Assembly: GCA_030690315.1 (NCBI GenBank)
Contig: JAUYGY010000027.1
Span: forward strand, 1-60,663
From: Aequorivita sp.
GTDB lineage: Bacteria > Bacteroidota > Bacteroidia > Flavobacteriales > Flavobacteriaceae
Length of the DNA stretch: 60,663 nucleotides
Reading direction: 5' to 3'
The notes under the pieces are model-generated. The model ran no database searches. It saw only the letters and a program-made list of their open reading frames with translations, and was not told where the DNA came from. This document shows positions 8,051-16,598 of the stretch, in pieces; the first letter of the stretch is position 1; every line of letters begins with the position of its first letter. The translations under genes and the position numbers were made by a program.

Positions 8051-8140
8051 GTGAATACGTGAGTTTGTGAATATGTGAATACGTGAATTTGTGAGTACGT
8101 GAATTTGTGAGTACGTGAATTTTTGAGTACGTGAATTTGT
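8051..8140. repeat. 8-nt-period degenerate tandem repeat (about 11 units)
   Basis: Successive 8-mers read GTGAATAC, GTGAGTTT, GTGAATAT, GTGAATAC, GTGAATTT, GTGAGTAC, GTGAATTT, GTGAGTAC, GTGAATTT, TTGAGTAC, GTGAATTT. Units 5-10 form a higher-order 16-nt repeat (GTGAATTTGTGAGTAC). There are no spacers and no cas genes, so it is not a CRISPR. The strict GTGA at each start with a variable 3' half is unusual. Confidence 0.9.
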
Positions 8141-8301
8141 TGGATTGTGATCATTGGTGCCCCATATACTTGCGACTGAAACCCAAGAAGCATTGCATTA
8201 TATGCCGTCCATTCTTCCCAAAATAACGTGACCATTATTAAAACTTATAATAGCATAAAAAAATAAATATTGCAAATTTCTGTTTTTGTTTAAATAAAAT
8301 G

Positions 8302-8309
8302 TAGGTTTG
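8302..8309 (+). promoter_or_regulatory. Putative -7 box of the crt operon promoter
   Basis: The sequence TAGGTTTG matches TAnnTTTG exactly and ends 9 nt before the crtI ATG. A TTTC at 8277-8280 is an imperfect -33 candidate with a 21-nt spacer. If used, transcription would begin about 3-6 nt before the ATG, giving a nearly leaderless crtI message. Confidence 0.5.
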
Positions 8310-8318
8310 TTAAACAAT

Positions 8319-9782
8319 ATGAAGAAAATTGCGGTAATCGGTTCTGGTTTTTCATCGCTTGCCGCCTCTTGCTATTTGGCAAAGATGGGGAACAAGGTCA
8401 CCATTTATGAAAAAAACCATACAATTGGTGGACGTGCAAGACAATTGAAAAAAGATGGATTTACTTTTGACATGGGGCCAACATGGTACTGGATGCCCGA
8501 TGTTTTTGAGCGCTTTTTTCAAGATTTCGGAAAAGTTCCTTCACAATTTTACGAATTAGAAAAGTTAAATCCCGCCTACCGGGTGTACTTTGGGACGGAT
8601 GATTACATAACTATTGAAGATTCCCTGGAAAAAATATGTGCCGCCTTTGAAAGTGAAGAGCCGGGAAGTTCAATAAAATTAAGGCAATTTATGGCCCAAG
8701 CCTTAGACAATTACAATATCGCCATTAAAGATTTGGTTTACAGGCCAGGTGTTTCCCCTCTGGAATTGGTCACTCTAAAAACCATGAAAAAGATTGGGCA
8801 GTTTTTTAGCACTATCAGTAAAGATGTGCGCTGTGAATTCACCAATCCAAAACTCATATCGATTTTGGAATTCCCTGTTTTGTTTTTGGGCGCAAAACCT
8901 TCCGAAACCCCTGCTTTTTACAGTTTTATGAATTATGCCGATTTTGGGCTGGGAACTTTTCATCCAAAAAATGGAATGTATTCTGTAATAAATGGAATGA
9001 AAACGCTGGCCGAGGAATTGGGCGTAACCATCAAAACCGACCAAAACGTCGAAAAAATCAATGTTGAAAATGGATGCGTTTCCACAATAGTGGTGAATGG
9101 AAAAAAATTAACTGCCGATGTAATTCTTAGCGGCGCAGATTACCATCACACGGAAACACTTTTGGATGAAAAATATAGGCAATATTCCGAAAACTATTGG
9201 CAGAACAAAACCTTCGCCCCTTCCGCCTTATTATTCTATGTTGGGTTTGACAAAAAAATTAAAAATGTAGATCATCACACCCTGTTTTTTGACGTGGATT
9301 TTGAGAAACATTCCCAAGAAATATACGATACACCCGAATGGCCAAATGACCCACTTTTTTATGCGAGTTTCCCATCAAAAACTGATAAAAGTGTTTCTCC
9401 GGAAGGTAAGGAAGCGGGTATATTTTTAATTCCTTTGGCTCCGGGATTGGACGATATTCCCGAAATACGTGAGGAATATTTCGAAAAAATTATGGATCGC
9501 TTTGAGAAAATCACCAACCAAGAGGTGAAAAAATACGTTATATTTAAAGAATCCTTTTGCATCAACGATTTCGTGACTGATTACAACAGTTATAAAGGAA
9601 ACGCTTATGGCCTCGCAAACACGTTATTGCAAACCGCATTTTTAAGGCCAAAATTGAAAAGCGGAAAAGTGAAAAATCTATTTTTTACGGGACAGTTAAC
9701 CGTTCCAGGTCCGGGAGTACCGCCAGCCTTAATCTCTGGAAAATTGACCGCAGGTTTAATTGAAAAAGAAAGCAAAATTTGA
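8319..9782 (+). CDS. crtI: Phytoene desaturase (CrtI)
   Basis: The open frame begins at a TTG (8307), but the ATG at 8319 gives the canonical start MKKIAVIGSGFSSLAASCYL (487 aa). The FAD-binding Rossmann motif GSGFSS is followed by the dinucleotide-binding helix and GGRARQLKKDGFTFDMGPTW, a CrtI hallmark. The C terminus carries the desaturase signature LFFTGQLTVPGPGVPPALIS. It converts phytoene to lycopene at the membrane using FAD. It is the first gene of crtI-B-Z-Y; its stop overlaps the start of crtB by 4 nt. Control by the CarH-like protein encoded upstream is likely. Confidence 0.95.
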   Translation: MKKIAVIGSGFSSLAASCYLAKMGNKVTIYEKNHTIGGRARQLKKDGFTFDMGPTWYWMPDVFERFFQDFGKVPSQFYELEKLNPAYRVYFGTDDYITIEDSLEKICAAFESEEPGSSIKLRQFMAQALDNYNIAIKDLVYRPGVSPLELVTLKTMKKIGQFFSTISKDVRCEFTNPKLISILEFPVLFLGAKPSETPAFYSFMNYADFGLGTFHPKNGMYSVINGMKTLAEELGVTIKTDQNVEKINVENGCVSTIVVNGKKLTADVILSGADYHHTETLLDEKYRQYSENYWQNKTFAPSALLFYVGFDKKIKNVDHHTLFFDVDFEKHSQEIYDTPEWPNDPLFYASFPSKTDKSVSPEGKEAGIFLIPLAPGLDDIPEIREEYFEKIMDRFEKITNQEVKKYVIFKESFCINDFVTDYNSYKGNAYGLANTLLQTAFLRPKLKSGKVKNLFFTGQLTVPGPGVPPALISGKLTAGLIEKESKI

Positions 9783-10621
9783 AAGAACTTTTTGACATAG
9801 TATCCGAATCCTGCAGCAAAAAAGTTACTGAAACTTACAGCACCTCTTTTTCACTGGCCACGCGCATGTTGGGACCTTCCATTAGACAGGATATTTATAA
9901 TATCTACGGCTTTGTGCGTTTTGCGGATGAAATTGTAGATTCGTTTCACGATTATGAAAAGGAAATTCTTTTCAACCGTTTTCAAACTGCTTTGGAAGAA
10001 GCATTGCAGGATCGCATAAGCCTAAACCCTATTTTGAACTCCTTTCAAAAAACCGTTTACAAATACAATATTGAGAAGGAATTGATAGATACCTTTATGG
10101 GCAGTATGCGTTTGGATTTAACAAAAAACACCTATACAACAGCTGCGGAATTTAATGAATATATATATGGTTCGGCAGATGTAGTTGGTTTGATGTGTCT
10201 GAAAGTTTTCGTAAAGGGTGATGATGAAAAGTATAACGAACTAAAAGAAGCTGCAATGAACCTGGGTTCCGCCTTTCAAAAGGTAAATTTCCTTCGCGAT
10301 TTAAAAGAAGATTATGAAAATTTAAGCCGCACTTATTTCCCCAACACCAATTTGGAATCGCTCGATGAAACTTCAAAACAAAAAATTATTGAGGAAATTG
10401 AGGAAAATTTCAACAAAGGCTACCAAGGAATTCTACTTTTGCCGCCCGAAGCAAAACTGGGTGTTTTCATTGCTTACAGATACTACAAGCGACTATTGAA
10501 AAAACTTCAGCAAACTCCAGCTGTTGAAATAAAGAATGCTAGAATTCGCGTGCCAAACATTGAAAAAATAGGGCTTTTGACGAGGAGCTACGTAAAATAT
10601 CAGTTAAATTTGTTGAGATAA
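9779..10621 (+). CDS. crtB: Phytoene synthase (CrtB)
   Basis: The 280 aa product belongs to the squalene/phytoene synthase family. It condenses two geranylgeranyl diphosphates into phytoene. Both aspartate-rich Mg-diphosphate motifs are present: D50-E-I-V-D54 (VRFADEIVDS) and D174-L-K-E-D178 (NFLRDLKED). The start MKELFDIVSESCSKKVTETY is canonical for the family but uses a TTG codon at 9779 that overlaps the crtI stop in the string TTGA; no ATG is available nearby. This suggests that CrtB translation depends on ribosomes finishing crtI. Confidence 0.95.
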   Translation: MKELFDIVSESCSKKVTETYSTSFSLATRMLGPSIRQDIYNIYGFVRFADEIVDSFHDYEKEILFNRFQTALEEALQDRISLNPILNSFQKTVYKYNIEKELIDTFMGSMRLDLTKNTYTTAAEFNEYIYGSADVVGLMCLKVFVKGDDEKYNELKEAAMNLGSAFQKVNFLRDLKEDYENLSRTYFPNTNLESLDETSKQKIIEEIEENFNKGYQGILLLPPEAKLGVFIAYRYYKRLLKKLQQTPAVEIKNARIRVPNIEKIGLLTRSYVKYQLNLLR

Positions 10622-10655
10622 GATTACGTATTTGCAAATAATTTAAAACTTAGGA

Positions 10656-11105
10656 ATGACAACAGTTCTTTGGATATTAATATTCATAATAACTTTTTCC
10701 ATCATGGAATTTATGGCGTGGTTTACCCATAAATACATAATGCACGGTTTTCTTTGGAAGCTGCACAAAGACCACCACCACAAGGATCACGGGAGTTGGT
10801 GGGAACGGAATGATTACTTTTTTATTTTTTATGCGCTCGTGAGCATTAGTTGTTTTATAGGATGGAGTTATTTTGGCTTTTGGGCTGGACTGCCCATTGG
10901 GCTTGGAATTTTCGCGTATGGGGTTGCCTATTTTTTTGTGCACGATATTTTTATTCACCAACGCTTTAAAATGTTTCGAAATGCAAACAATTGGTATGCG
11001 CGCGGAATAAGACGTGCACATAAAATACACCACAAACACTTAGGAAAGGATAAAGGCGAATGCTTCGGAATGCTTTTTCCTCCTTTAAAATATTTCAAAA
11101 AATAG
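10656..11105 (+). CDS. crtZ: Beta-carotene hydroxylase (CrtZ)
   Basis: The 149 aa integral membrane protein of the fatty-acid hydroxylase superfamily adds 3-hydroxyl groups to the beta rings of beta-carotene, giving zeaxanthin. The di-iron histidine cluster is complete: H25-x4-H30, H37xxH40H41, H96-x4-H101, and H122-x2-H125-H126. Hydrophobic segments lie at about residues 3-22 and 54-95. It is 34 bp downstream of crtB and 3 bp upstream of the cyclase gene. Confidence 0.93.
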   Translation: MTTVLWILIFIITFSIMEFMAWFTHKYIMHGFLWKLHKDHHHKDHGSWWERNDYFFIFYALVSISCFIGWSYFGFWAGLPIGLGIFAYGVAYFFVHDIFIHQRFKMFRNANNWYARGIRRAHKIHHKHLGKDKGECFGMLFPPLKYFKK

Positions 11106-11108
11106 GTT

Positions 11109-11813
11109 ATGTGGCATCTGTACCTCTTGCTGGACGTAGCTTCGCTCAGCGTTCCCCTTCTTTTCAGTTTCCATCCAAAACTCAAGTTTTACAAACTTTG
11201 GAAATATTTCTTTCCAGCTACCTTTATAATGATGGCCTTTTTTATTCCGTGGGACATCATTTTCACACAAAACGGGATTTGGGGATTTAATGAAAAATAT
11301 CTTTCAGGAATACAGCTCGGTAATCTTCCGGTGGAAGAATGGCTTTTTTTTGTCTGTATTCCCTACGCCTGTCTTTTTACTATTTATGCGTTCAAAGATT
11401 TGCTTCCGAAGTTTTCTTTTTCAAATAAAACCACGGCCATAGTTTACTTTTCGTTACAAACCATTTTAATTGCCACGCTACTCTATTTTTACGATCGTTG
11501 GTACACGGCCGTAAATTTTGGATACGCAATTGTTTTATTGGCTTTGGTTTTCAATTTTAAACGTGAGACATTAAACACTTTCTTTCCCGTTTTTCTAATT
11601 CTTTTGGTTCCCTTTTTTATAGTGAATGGTTTGCTTACGGGCAGTTGGATAGACGAACAAGTGGTTTGGTACAACAACTCTGAAAACCTGGGAATACGAA
11701 TAGGCACCGTTCCTGTTGAAGATAGCATTTACGCATTGAGCATGCTGCTCACAATTTTTGTTTTGATGGAAAAATTCAAAGAAAAATACCCTTCCCAATC
11801 AGTAGAATCCTAA
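11109..11813 (+). CDS. crtY: Lycopene beta-cyclase, fused CrtYc-CrtYd type
   Basis: The 234 aa polytopic membrane protein has two homologous halves, each with the cyclase signature PxE(E/D): PVEEW at residues 74-78 and PVEDS at 202-206. This is the fused form of the heterodimeric CrtYc/CrtYd cyclase typical of Flavobacteriaceae and archaea, and unrelated to FAD-dependent CrtY. It closes the ends of lycopene to give beta-carotene, the substrate of CrtZ encoded just upstream. It is the last gene of the operon; no obvious hairpin terminator is seen after it. No ketolase gene (crtW) is in the window, so zeaxanthin is the predicted product. Confidence 0.92.
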   Translation: MWHLYLLLDVASLSVPLLFSFHPKLKFYKLWKYFFPATFIMMAFFIPWDIIFTQNGIWGFNEKYLSGIQLGNLPVEEWLFFVCIPYACLFTIYAFKDLLPKFSFSNKTTAIVYFSLQTILIATLLYFYDRWYTAVNFGYAIVLLALVFNFKRETLNTFFPVFLILLVPFFIVNGLLTGSWIDEQVVWYNNSENLGIRIGTVPVEDSIYALSMLLTIFVLMEKFKEKYPSQSVES

Positions 11814-11931
11814 AATAATTTTCTGGAAAAATCGGCAAATTAACAGCGAATTTAATTCATATGCAATAGTTTTCAAATTGTAAATTAATTGGGATTTTGT
11901 ATTACATTTAATCTTAAAATTACAATTGCTT

Positions 11932-12516
11932 ATGATACATCCTAAAACTGAACTAAAGTTTATCAGCAACGAAATTGGATACGGTGTGGTTGCTACTGAA
12001 TTTATTCCCGCTGGTACCATTACGTGGGCTTTAGATGATTTGGATCGGGAATTTACGCCAGCCAAGTTGAAGAAAATGAACCCACTTTACCAAAATATTT
12101 TAGAAACGTATTGCTACAGAAACAACAAAGGAAATTATGTGCTTTGTTGGGATTATGGCCGTTACGTAAACCATAGTTTTAAAAGCAATTGTCTTTCAAC
12201 GGCGTATGATTTTGAAATCGCAATCCGTGATATTCAGCCCGGCGAAGAATTAACGGACGACTATGGCTATTTGAATGTTACCGAACCCTTTACAGGAATT
12301 GATGAAGGAACCCCGCGCAAAACTGTATATCCGGATGATCTGTTAAATCATCATCAAGTATGGGACAAAGCACTGATTAAAAATTTTCGAAAAATCCTCA
12401 AAGTAGAACAGCCGTTAAAATCGCTGATTTCTCCAAAATTGTGGAATGACATAAGCGCGATAGTGGAAGGAAAAACTAAAATGAAATCTATTAAAGAGAA
12501 TCATTTTTCGGGATAA
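11932..12516 (+). CDS. SET domain-containing protein (putative lysine methyltransferase)
   Basis: The start is taken as the ATG at 11932 rather than an upstream TTG; the product is 194 aa. Residues about 8-125 form a SET domain: the first motif GYGVVATEFIPAGT, the middle NHSFKSNC (matching NHSxxPN-type), and EELTDDYGY with the Tyr that ends the active site. SET proteins transfer methyl from S-adenosylmethionine to protein lysines. The post-SET cysteines of eukaryotic forms are absent, and a C-terminal basic extension of about 60 aa is specific to this type. The substrate is unknown. It stands alone between the crt operon and a convergent tlpA-like gene. Confidence 0.85.
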   Translation: MIHPKTELKFISNEIGYGVVATEFIPAGTITWALDDLDREFTPAKLKKMNPLYQNILETYCYRNNKGNYVLCWDYGRYVNHSFKSNCLSTAYDFEIAIRDIQPGEELTDDYGYLNVTEPFTGIDEGTPRKTVYPDDLLNHHQVWDKALIKNFRKILKVEQPLKSLISPKLWNDISAIVEGKTKMKSIKENHFSG

Positions 12517-12528
12517 TAATCGGTAATA

Positions 12529-13089
12529 TTATTTCGCCAAAAGTGTATCGAGAAGTGTTCTCATTTTGTCGCTGTTCCAGTTTGCCGCGCCTTCTTCGTC
12601 TATTATTATTTCCCCCTGTTTTGATATTAAATAAGTAGTTGGCAGGACGCTGGATTCCAGTTGTTTTGGCGCTTCAGCATTTTGAAGAAAAATAGGCAAA
12701 GTATATTTATTCTTCTCCATAAATTTTTCAACTTTTCCCGGTTTTTCCGAAGTGACAAAATAGAAATCTACTTGAGAGCCGTAAGCATCGTATAATTTTT
12801 GAAAAGAAGGCATTTCCGCAACACAGGGCGGGCACCACGTAGCCCAAAAATTCACAATAATAATCTTCCCTTCAGATTGGGAAAAATTTGCATCTTCACC
12901 ATTTAATTGCGTCAAATTCCAATTGTAATCTTGCAGAATTTCCCGTTCCGTCTCAGTCTTTTCCGAGGGAGAAAATGAAATAAGGCGTTGCACAAAAACC
13001 TGTATCGGCATTCGCGTTTGAGGAATTATTAATAAAGCAATAAATGCAAAAAACAAGATATTGCTCCAATGTTTTTTTAAAAATTTCAT
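12529..13089 (-). CDS. TlpA-family membrane-anchored thioredoxin
   Basis: The 186 aa protein has an N-terminal membrane anchor (residues about 8-24) and a thioredoxin fold facing the periplasm, with the CPPC active site at C86 and C89 (FWATWCPPC) and the cis-Pro loop SSVLPTTYL. Such TlpA/ResA proteins reduce disulfides, for example for cytochrome c maturation or oxidative protection. The gene is convergent with the SET gene (12 bp between stops). Its partner cannot be told from context. Confidence 0.88.
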   Translation of the reverse strand: MKFLKKHWSNILFFAFIALLIIPQTRMPIQVFVQRLISFSPSEKTETEREILQDYNWNLTQLNGEDANFSQSEGKIIIVNFWATWCPPCVAEMPSFQKLYDAYGSQVDFYFVTSEKPGKVEKFMEKNKYTLPIFLQNAEAPKQLESSVLPTTYLISKQGEIIIDEEGAANWNSDKMRTLLDTLLAK

Positions 13090-13106
13090 TGTTACTTACT
13101 TATAAA

Positions 13107-13139
13107 AAACCTAACAGATTTTTAAAATCTGTTAGGTTT
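13107..13139. terminator. Perfect 16-bp-arm palindrome between aconitase and tlpA-like genes
   Basis: The arms AAACCTAACAGATTTT and its exact reverse complement flank one central T. It lies 20 bp after the aconitase stop on the minus strand, where it could act as a terminator, although its flanks are only weakly T-rich. A very similar palindrome built on AACCTAACAG is, from memory, common between genes in Flavobacteria. Confidence 0.7.
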
Positions 13140-13158
13140 AACTATTTAAAAAGCACTT

Positions 13159-15423
13159 TTAACCGTTCTGTTTCTTTATCAAATTTAAAGCCGAACCTTC
13201 ACGATACCACTTTATTTGCGCATCGTTATAAGTATGGTTCACTTTAATGGTTTCTTTTGTGCCATCACTGTGAACAATCTCCAAAGTCAACGGTTTGTTT
13301 TCAGAAAAATCTGCAATGTCAATAAAGTTGAAGGTATCATCTTCTTGAATCAAATCATAATCTGCTTCGTTTGCAAATGTCAATCCCAACATTCCCTGTT
13401 TCTTCAAGTTTGTCTCGTGGATTCGGGCAAAGGATTTTACCAAAACCGCGGCAACGCCCAAAAATCTTGGTTGCATAGCAGCGTGTTCCCGTGAGGAGCC
13501 TTCGCCATAGTTGTGATCGCCCACAACAATGGTTTTAATTCCCTTCGCCTTATATTCACGTTGTACATCCGGCACACCACCATATTCATCCGTAAATTGG
13601 TTTTTTACAAAATTCGTTTTTTTGTTGAAAGCATTTACGGCTCCAATCAAGGTATTATTGGCAATATTGTCCAAATGCCCGCGGTAGCGCAACCAAGGCC
13701 CAGCCATTGAAATATGGTCTGTAGTACATTTTCCGAAAGCTTTTATCAGCAATTTTACGCCCTGCAATTCAGAATCTTTTATAGGTAAAAACGGTTCCAA
13801 AAGCTGAAGCCGCTCACTGTCTCTTGCAACTTTAACTTCCACTGAACTACCATCTTCTTTCGGCGCCAAATAACCATTGTCATCCACCTCAAAACCTTTT
13901 GGGGGAAGTTCCAAACCAACTGGTTCATCAAGTTTCACTTCCTGTCCATCTTCGTTTAAAAGGGTATCGTTCATCGGATCGAAATCCAAACGACCGGAGA
14001 TTGCGATTGCGGCAACCATTTCAGGAGAACCTACAAAAGCGTGGGTATTTGGATTGCCATCGGCTCGTTTTGAAAAGTTTCGGTTGAAGGAATGTACAAT
14101 TGTGTTTTTCTCATCGCCTTTTCTGTCGCTCCGATCCCACTGACCAATGCAAGGCCCGCAGGCATTTGTAAATATTGTAGCGCCAAGATTTTCAAATACA
14201 TCCAAAAGCCCATCACGTTCCGCCGTAAAACGGATTTGCTCAGAACCGGGATTTATTCCGAAATCACTTTTCGGTTTTAATTTTTTATCGATTGCCTGCT
14301 GCGCTATTGAAGCTGCTCGCGTTAAATCTTCATATGAAGAGTTGGTACAGCTACCAATCAAGCCCCAATCTACTTTTATTGGCCAATCGTTTCTCCGTGC
14401 TTTTTCACCCAATTCGCCAACCGGAGTTGCCAAATCTGGAGTGAAAGGACCATTTAGATGCGGACGAAGGGTTGTTAAATCAATTTCAATTACTTGATCA
14501 AAATATTGCTCTGGATTCGCGTAAACTTCATCATCACCCGTTAAATATTCGCGGATTTTATTAGCTTCATCTGCAATATCTTCCCTATCCGTAGCGCGAA
14601 GAAAACGCTCCATGGAATCGTCATATCCAAATGTTGAAGTGGTTGCCCCAATTTCGGCGCCCATATTACAGATAGTTCCTTTTCCGGTACAGGAAAGGTT
14701 TTTGGCGCCTGGGCCAAAATATTCAACTATAGCACCCGTTCCGCCTTTAACGGTAAGGATTCCGGCTACTTTCAAAATAACATCTTTTGAAGCTGTCCAC
14801 CCATTCAACTGGCCAGTTAATTTCACTCCAATTAACTTTGGAAACTTTAATTCCCAAGCCATGCCGGCCATTACATCAACGGCATCTGCACCACCCACTC
14901 CTATAGCTACCATCCCTAAACCACCTGCATTTACTGTGTGGCTATCGGTACCTATCATCATTCCGCCCGGGAAAGCATAATTTTCCAAAACTACTTGGTG
15001 GATGATTCCCGCTCCGGGTTTCCAAAAACCAATTCCGTATTTATTTGAAACAGATTCCAAAAAGTCAAAAACTTCGTTGCTTGTTTCGTTGGCGCGCTTC
15101 AAATCTGGAACGGCGCCTTGCTTGGCTTGAATTAAATGATCGCAATGCACCGTTGTAGGCACAGCAACGGTTTTCTTTCCTGCCTGCATAAACTGCAACA
15201 GTGCCATTTGTGCCGTTGCATCTTGGCACGCAATTCTATCAGGGGCAAAATCCACATAATCCTTTCCGCGTTGGAAAGATTTGTTGGGAGTGCCATCCCA
15301 AAGGTGGGAGTATAATATTTTTTCTGAAAGGGTAAGTGGTTTTCCGGTGATTTCACGTGCTTTATCTACACGTTCGGCCATTTGGGCGTAAACCTTTTTA
15401 ATCATATCAATATCAAAAGCCAT
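13159..15423 (-). CDS. acn: Aconitate hydratase
   Basis: The 754 aa enzyme interconverts citrate and isocitrate in the TCA cycle. The three cysteines that bind the 4Fe-4S cluster are in [10 protein letters not shown] and [12 protein letters not shown], and the C-terminal swivel domain has [12 protein letters not shown] and [11 protein letters not shown]. Length and wording match the mitochondrial-type aconitase usual in Bacteroidota, not AcnB. It is monocistronic, with a promoter-like box 21 bp upstream of its ATG and a palindrome after its stop. Confidence 0.96.
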   Translation of the reverse strand: MAFDIDMIKKVYAQMAERVDKAREITGKPLTLSEKILYSHLWDGTPNKSFQRGKDYVDFAPDRIACQDATAQMALLQFMQAGKKTVAVPTTVHCDHLIQAKQGAVPDLKRANETSNEVFDFLESVSNKYGIGFWKPGAGIIHQVVLENYAFPGGMMIGTDSHTVNAGGLGMVAIGVGGADAVDVMAGMAWELKFPKLIGVKLTGQLNGWTASKDVILKVAGILTVKGGTGAIVEYFGPGAKNLSCTGKGTICNMGAEIGATTSTFGYDDSMERFLRATDREDIADEANKIREYLTGDDEVYANPEQYFDQVIEIDLTTLRPHLNGPFTPDLATPVGELGEKARRNDWPIKVDWGLIGSCTNSSYEDLTRAASIAQQAIDKKLKPKSDFGINPGSEQIRFTAERDGLLDVFENLGATIFTNACGPCIGQWDRSDRKGDEKNTIVHSFNRNFSKRADGNPNTHAFVGSPEMVAAIAISGRLDFDPMNDTLLNEDGQEVKLDEPVGLELPPKGFEVDDNGYLAPKEDGSSVEVKVARDSERLQLLEPFLPIKDSELQGVKLLIKAFGKCTTDHISMAGPWLRYRGHLDNIANNTLIGAVNAFNKKTNFVKNQFTDEYGGVPDVQREYKAKGIKTIVVGDHNYGEGSSREHAAMQPRFLGVAAVLVKSFARIHETNLKKQGMLGLTFANEADYDLIQEDDTFNFIDIADFSENKPLTLEIVHSDGTKETIKVNHTYNDAQIKWYREGSALNLIKKQNG

Positions 15424-15443
15424 AGTTGTATTTTTTGTTGATG

Positions 15444-15451
15444 CAAAAATA
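15444..15451 (-). promoter_or_regulatory. Putative -7 box of the aconitase promoter
   Basis: The minus strand reads TATTTTTG, matching TAnnTTTG, about 20 bp before the aconitase ATG. The -33 region is only a T-run. Confidence 0.5.
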
Positions 15452-15631
15452 CAAAATTTTAAAATGGTTAAAAAATATTTAATGAAAATGCGGATTCAAT
15501 GAATATAATTCATTGAAAACTAAATTTAATTGAATATAATTATCAAATCAATAATTATTGATGGATAATTTTAGGGATTTAAAAAAATGACTTGGAAGTT
15601 TTTGAAAAATTCAGGAGAAAACTTATAGTTT

Positions 15632-16585
15632 TTAATACAAGCTTTTGATAATTTCTTCAATACTCAATCCTTCGGCTTCGGCTTTATAGTTTTTTATTAA
15701 GCGGTGTCTTAAAATTCCAATTGCCGCTTTTTGTACATCTGCAATATCCGGGGAGAATTTTCCGTGAAGGGCGGCGTGCGATTTTGCAGCCAAAATTAAA
15801 TTTTGTGATGCCCGTGGTCCTGCACCCCAATCAATATAATTCTTTACAGTTTCTGTAGCTGTAGGACTATTGGGACGAGTTTTTCCAACTAAGGTAACGG
15901 CGTATTCCACAACATTATCTGCTACGGGAATTCTTCGAATCAATTGTTGAAAATCGATAATTTCCTGTGCGGTAAAAAGTGCGTTTACTTTTTGGGTTTC
16001 GCCGGCTGTGGTTTGTTTTACTACTTCCACTTCTTCAGAAAAGGAAGGGTAATCAAGATTGATGGCAAACATAAAACGATCCAATTGTGCTTCCGGCAAA
16101 GGGTAAGTTCCTTCCTGCTCAATTGGGTTTTGGGTGGCAAGCACAAAATAGGGCAAATCTAATTTATAATGATGCCCGGCAATGGTTACTGCCCTTTCCT
16201 GCATGGCTTCCAATAGTGCAGCTTGGGTTTTTGGCGGGGTACGGTTAATCTCGTCAGCAAGAATTATATTTGCGAAGATTGGGCCTTTTATAAATTTGAA
16301 CTCGCGATTTTGATCTAGAATTTCAGAGCCCAAAATATCGCTGGGCATCAAATCTGGAGTAAACTGAATTCTCTTAAATTGAAGCCCAAGCGCTTCCGCT
16401 ACAGTATTAACCAACAAAGTTTTTGCAAGCCCGGGAACACCAATTAGTAAAGCGTGTCCACCAGAAAATATAGCGAGCAAAACTTGCTCAACCACTTCAT
16501 CCTGACCAACAATTACTTTTTTTATTTCCTGCCGAAGGGCGTTGTATTTTGAAACCAGTTGTGTTACCGCTGCTACGTCTGACAT
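15632..16585 (-). CDS. MoxR-family AAA+ ATPase
   Basis: The 317 aa protein is an AAA_3-type MoxR ATPase: Walker A GVPGLAKT at residues 49-56, Walker B with ILADEINR near 108-115, sensor 1 LATQNPIEQEGTYPLPEAQL, and a C-terminal lid. MoxR proteins act as chaperone-like ATPases, often with DUF58/VWA partners. Those partners are not next to it here. Instead it ends an operon of periplasmic folding proteins (13 bp after a parvulin gene), suggesting a job in envelope protein quality control. Confidence 0.92.
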   Translation of the reverse strand: MSDVAAVTQLVSKYNALRQEIKKVIVGQDEVVEQVLLAIFSGGHALLIGVPGLAKTLLVNTVAEALGLQFKRIQFTPDLMPSDILGSEILDQNREFKFIKGPIFANIILADEINRTPPKTQAALLEAMQERAVTIAGHHYKLDLPYFVLATQNPIEQEGTYPLPEAQLDRFMFAINLDYPSFSEEVEVVKQTTAGETQKVNALFTAQEIIDFQQLIRRIPVADNVVEYAVTLVGKTRPNSPTATETVKNYIDWGAGPRASQNLILAAKSHAALHGKFSPDIADVQKAAIGILRHRLIKNYKAEAEGLSIEEIIKSLY

Positions 16586-16598
16586 ATTTTTATCGATA

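Larger units (their letters stand above)
7985..8318. other. Regulator-crtI intergenic region (334 bp)
   Basis: It contains an 8-nt-period tandem repeat (8051-8140), a stretch of ordinary AT-rich sequence, and a -7 promoter box just before crtI. No credible gene is present; the frame on the minus strand over the repeat is a by-product of the repeat. If the CarH-like protein represses crtI, its operator should be in the 3' half of this region. Confidence 0.7.

Noticed and set aside
8051..8140. Possible CRISPR array
   Set aside because: Units are 8 nt, directly abutting, with no spacers and no cas genes.
8044..8235. Minus-strand open frame over the octamer array (repeats of the FTYSQIHV type)
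   Set aside because: The repetitive peptide is a by-product of the 8-nt tandem repeat; no start signal and it lies in a promoter region.
10677..11039. 120-aa minus-strand frame over crtZ
   Set aside because: Antisense shadow; the plus strand has the full His-motif hydroxylase.
11130..11160. GCTTCGCTCAGCG in crtY as another copy of the CTGAGCGGAGC element
   Set aside because: It encodes DVASLSVP, which fits the normal N terminus of this cyclase family with no extra residues.
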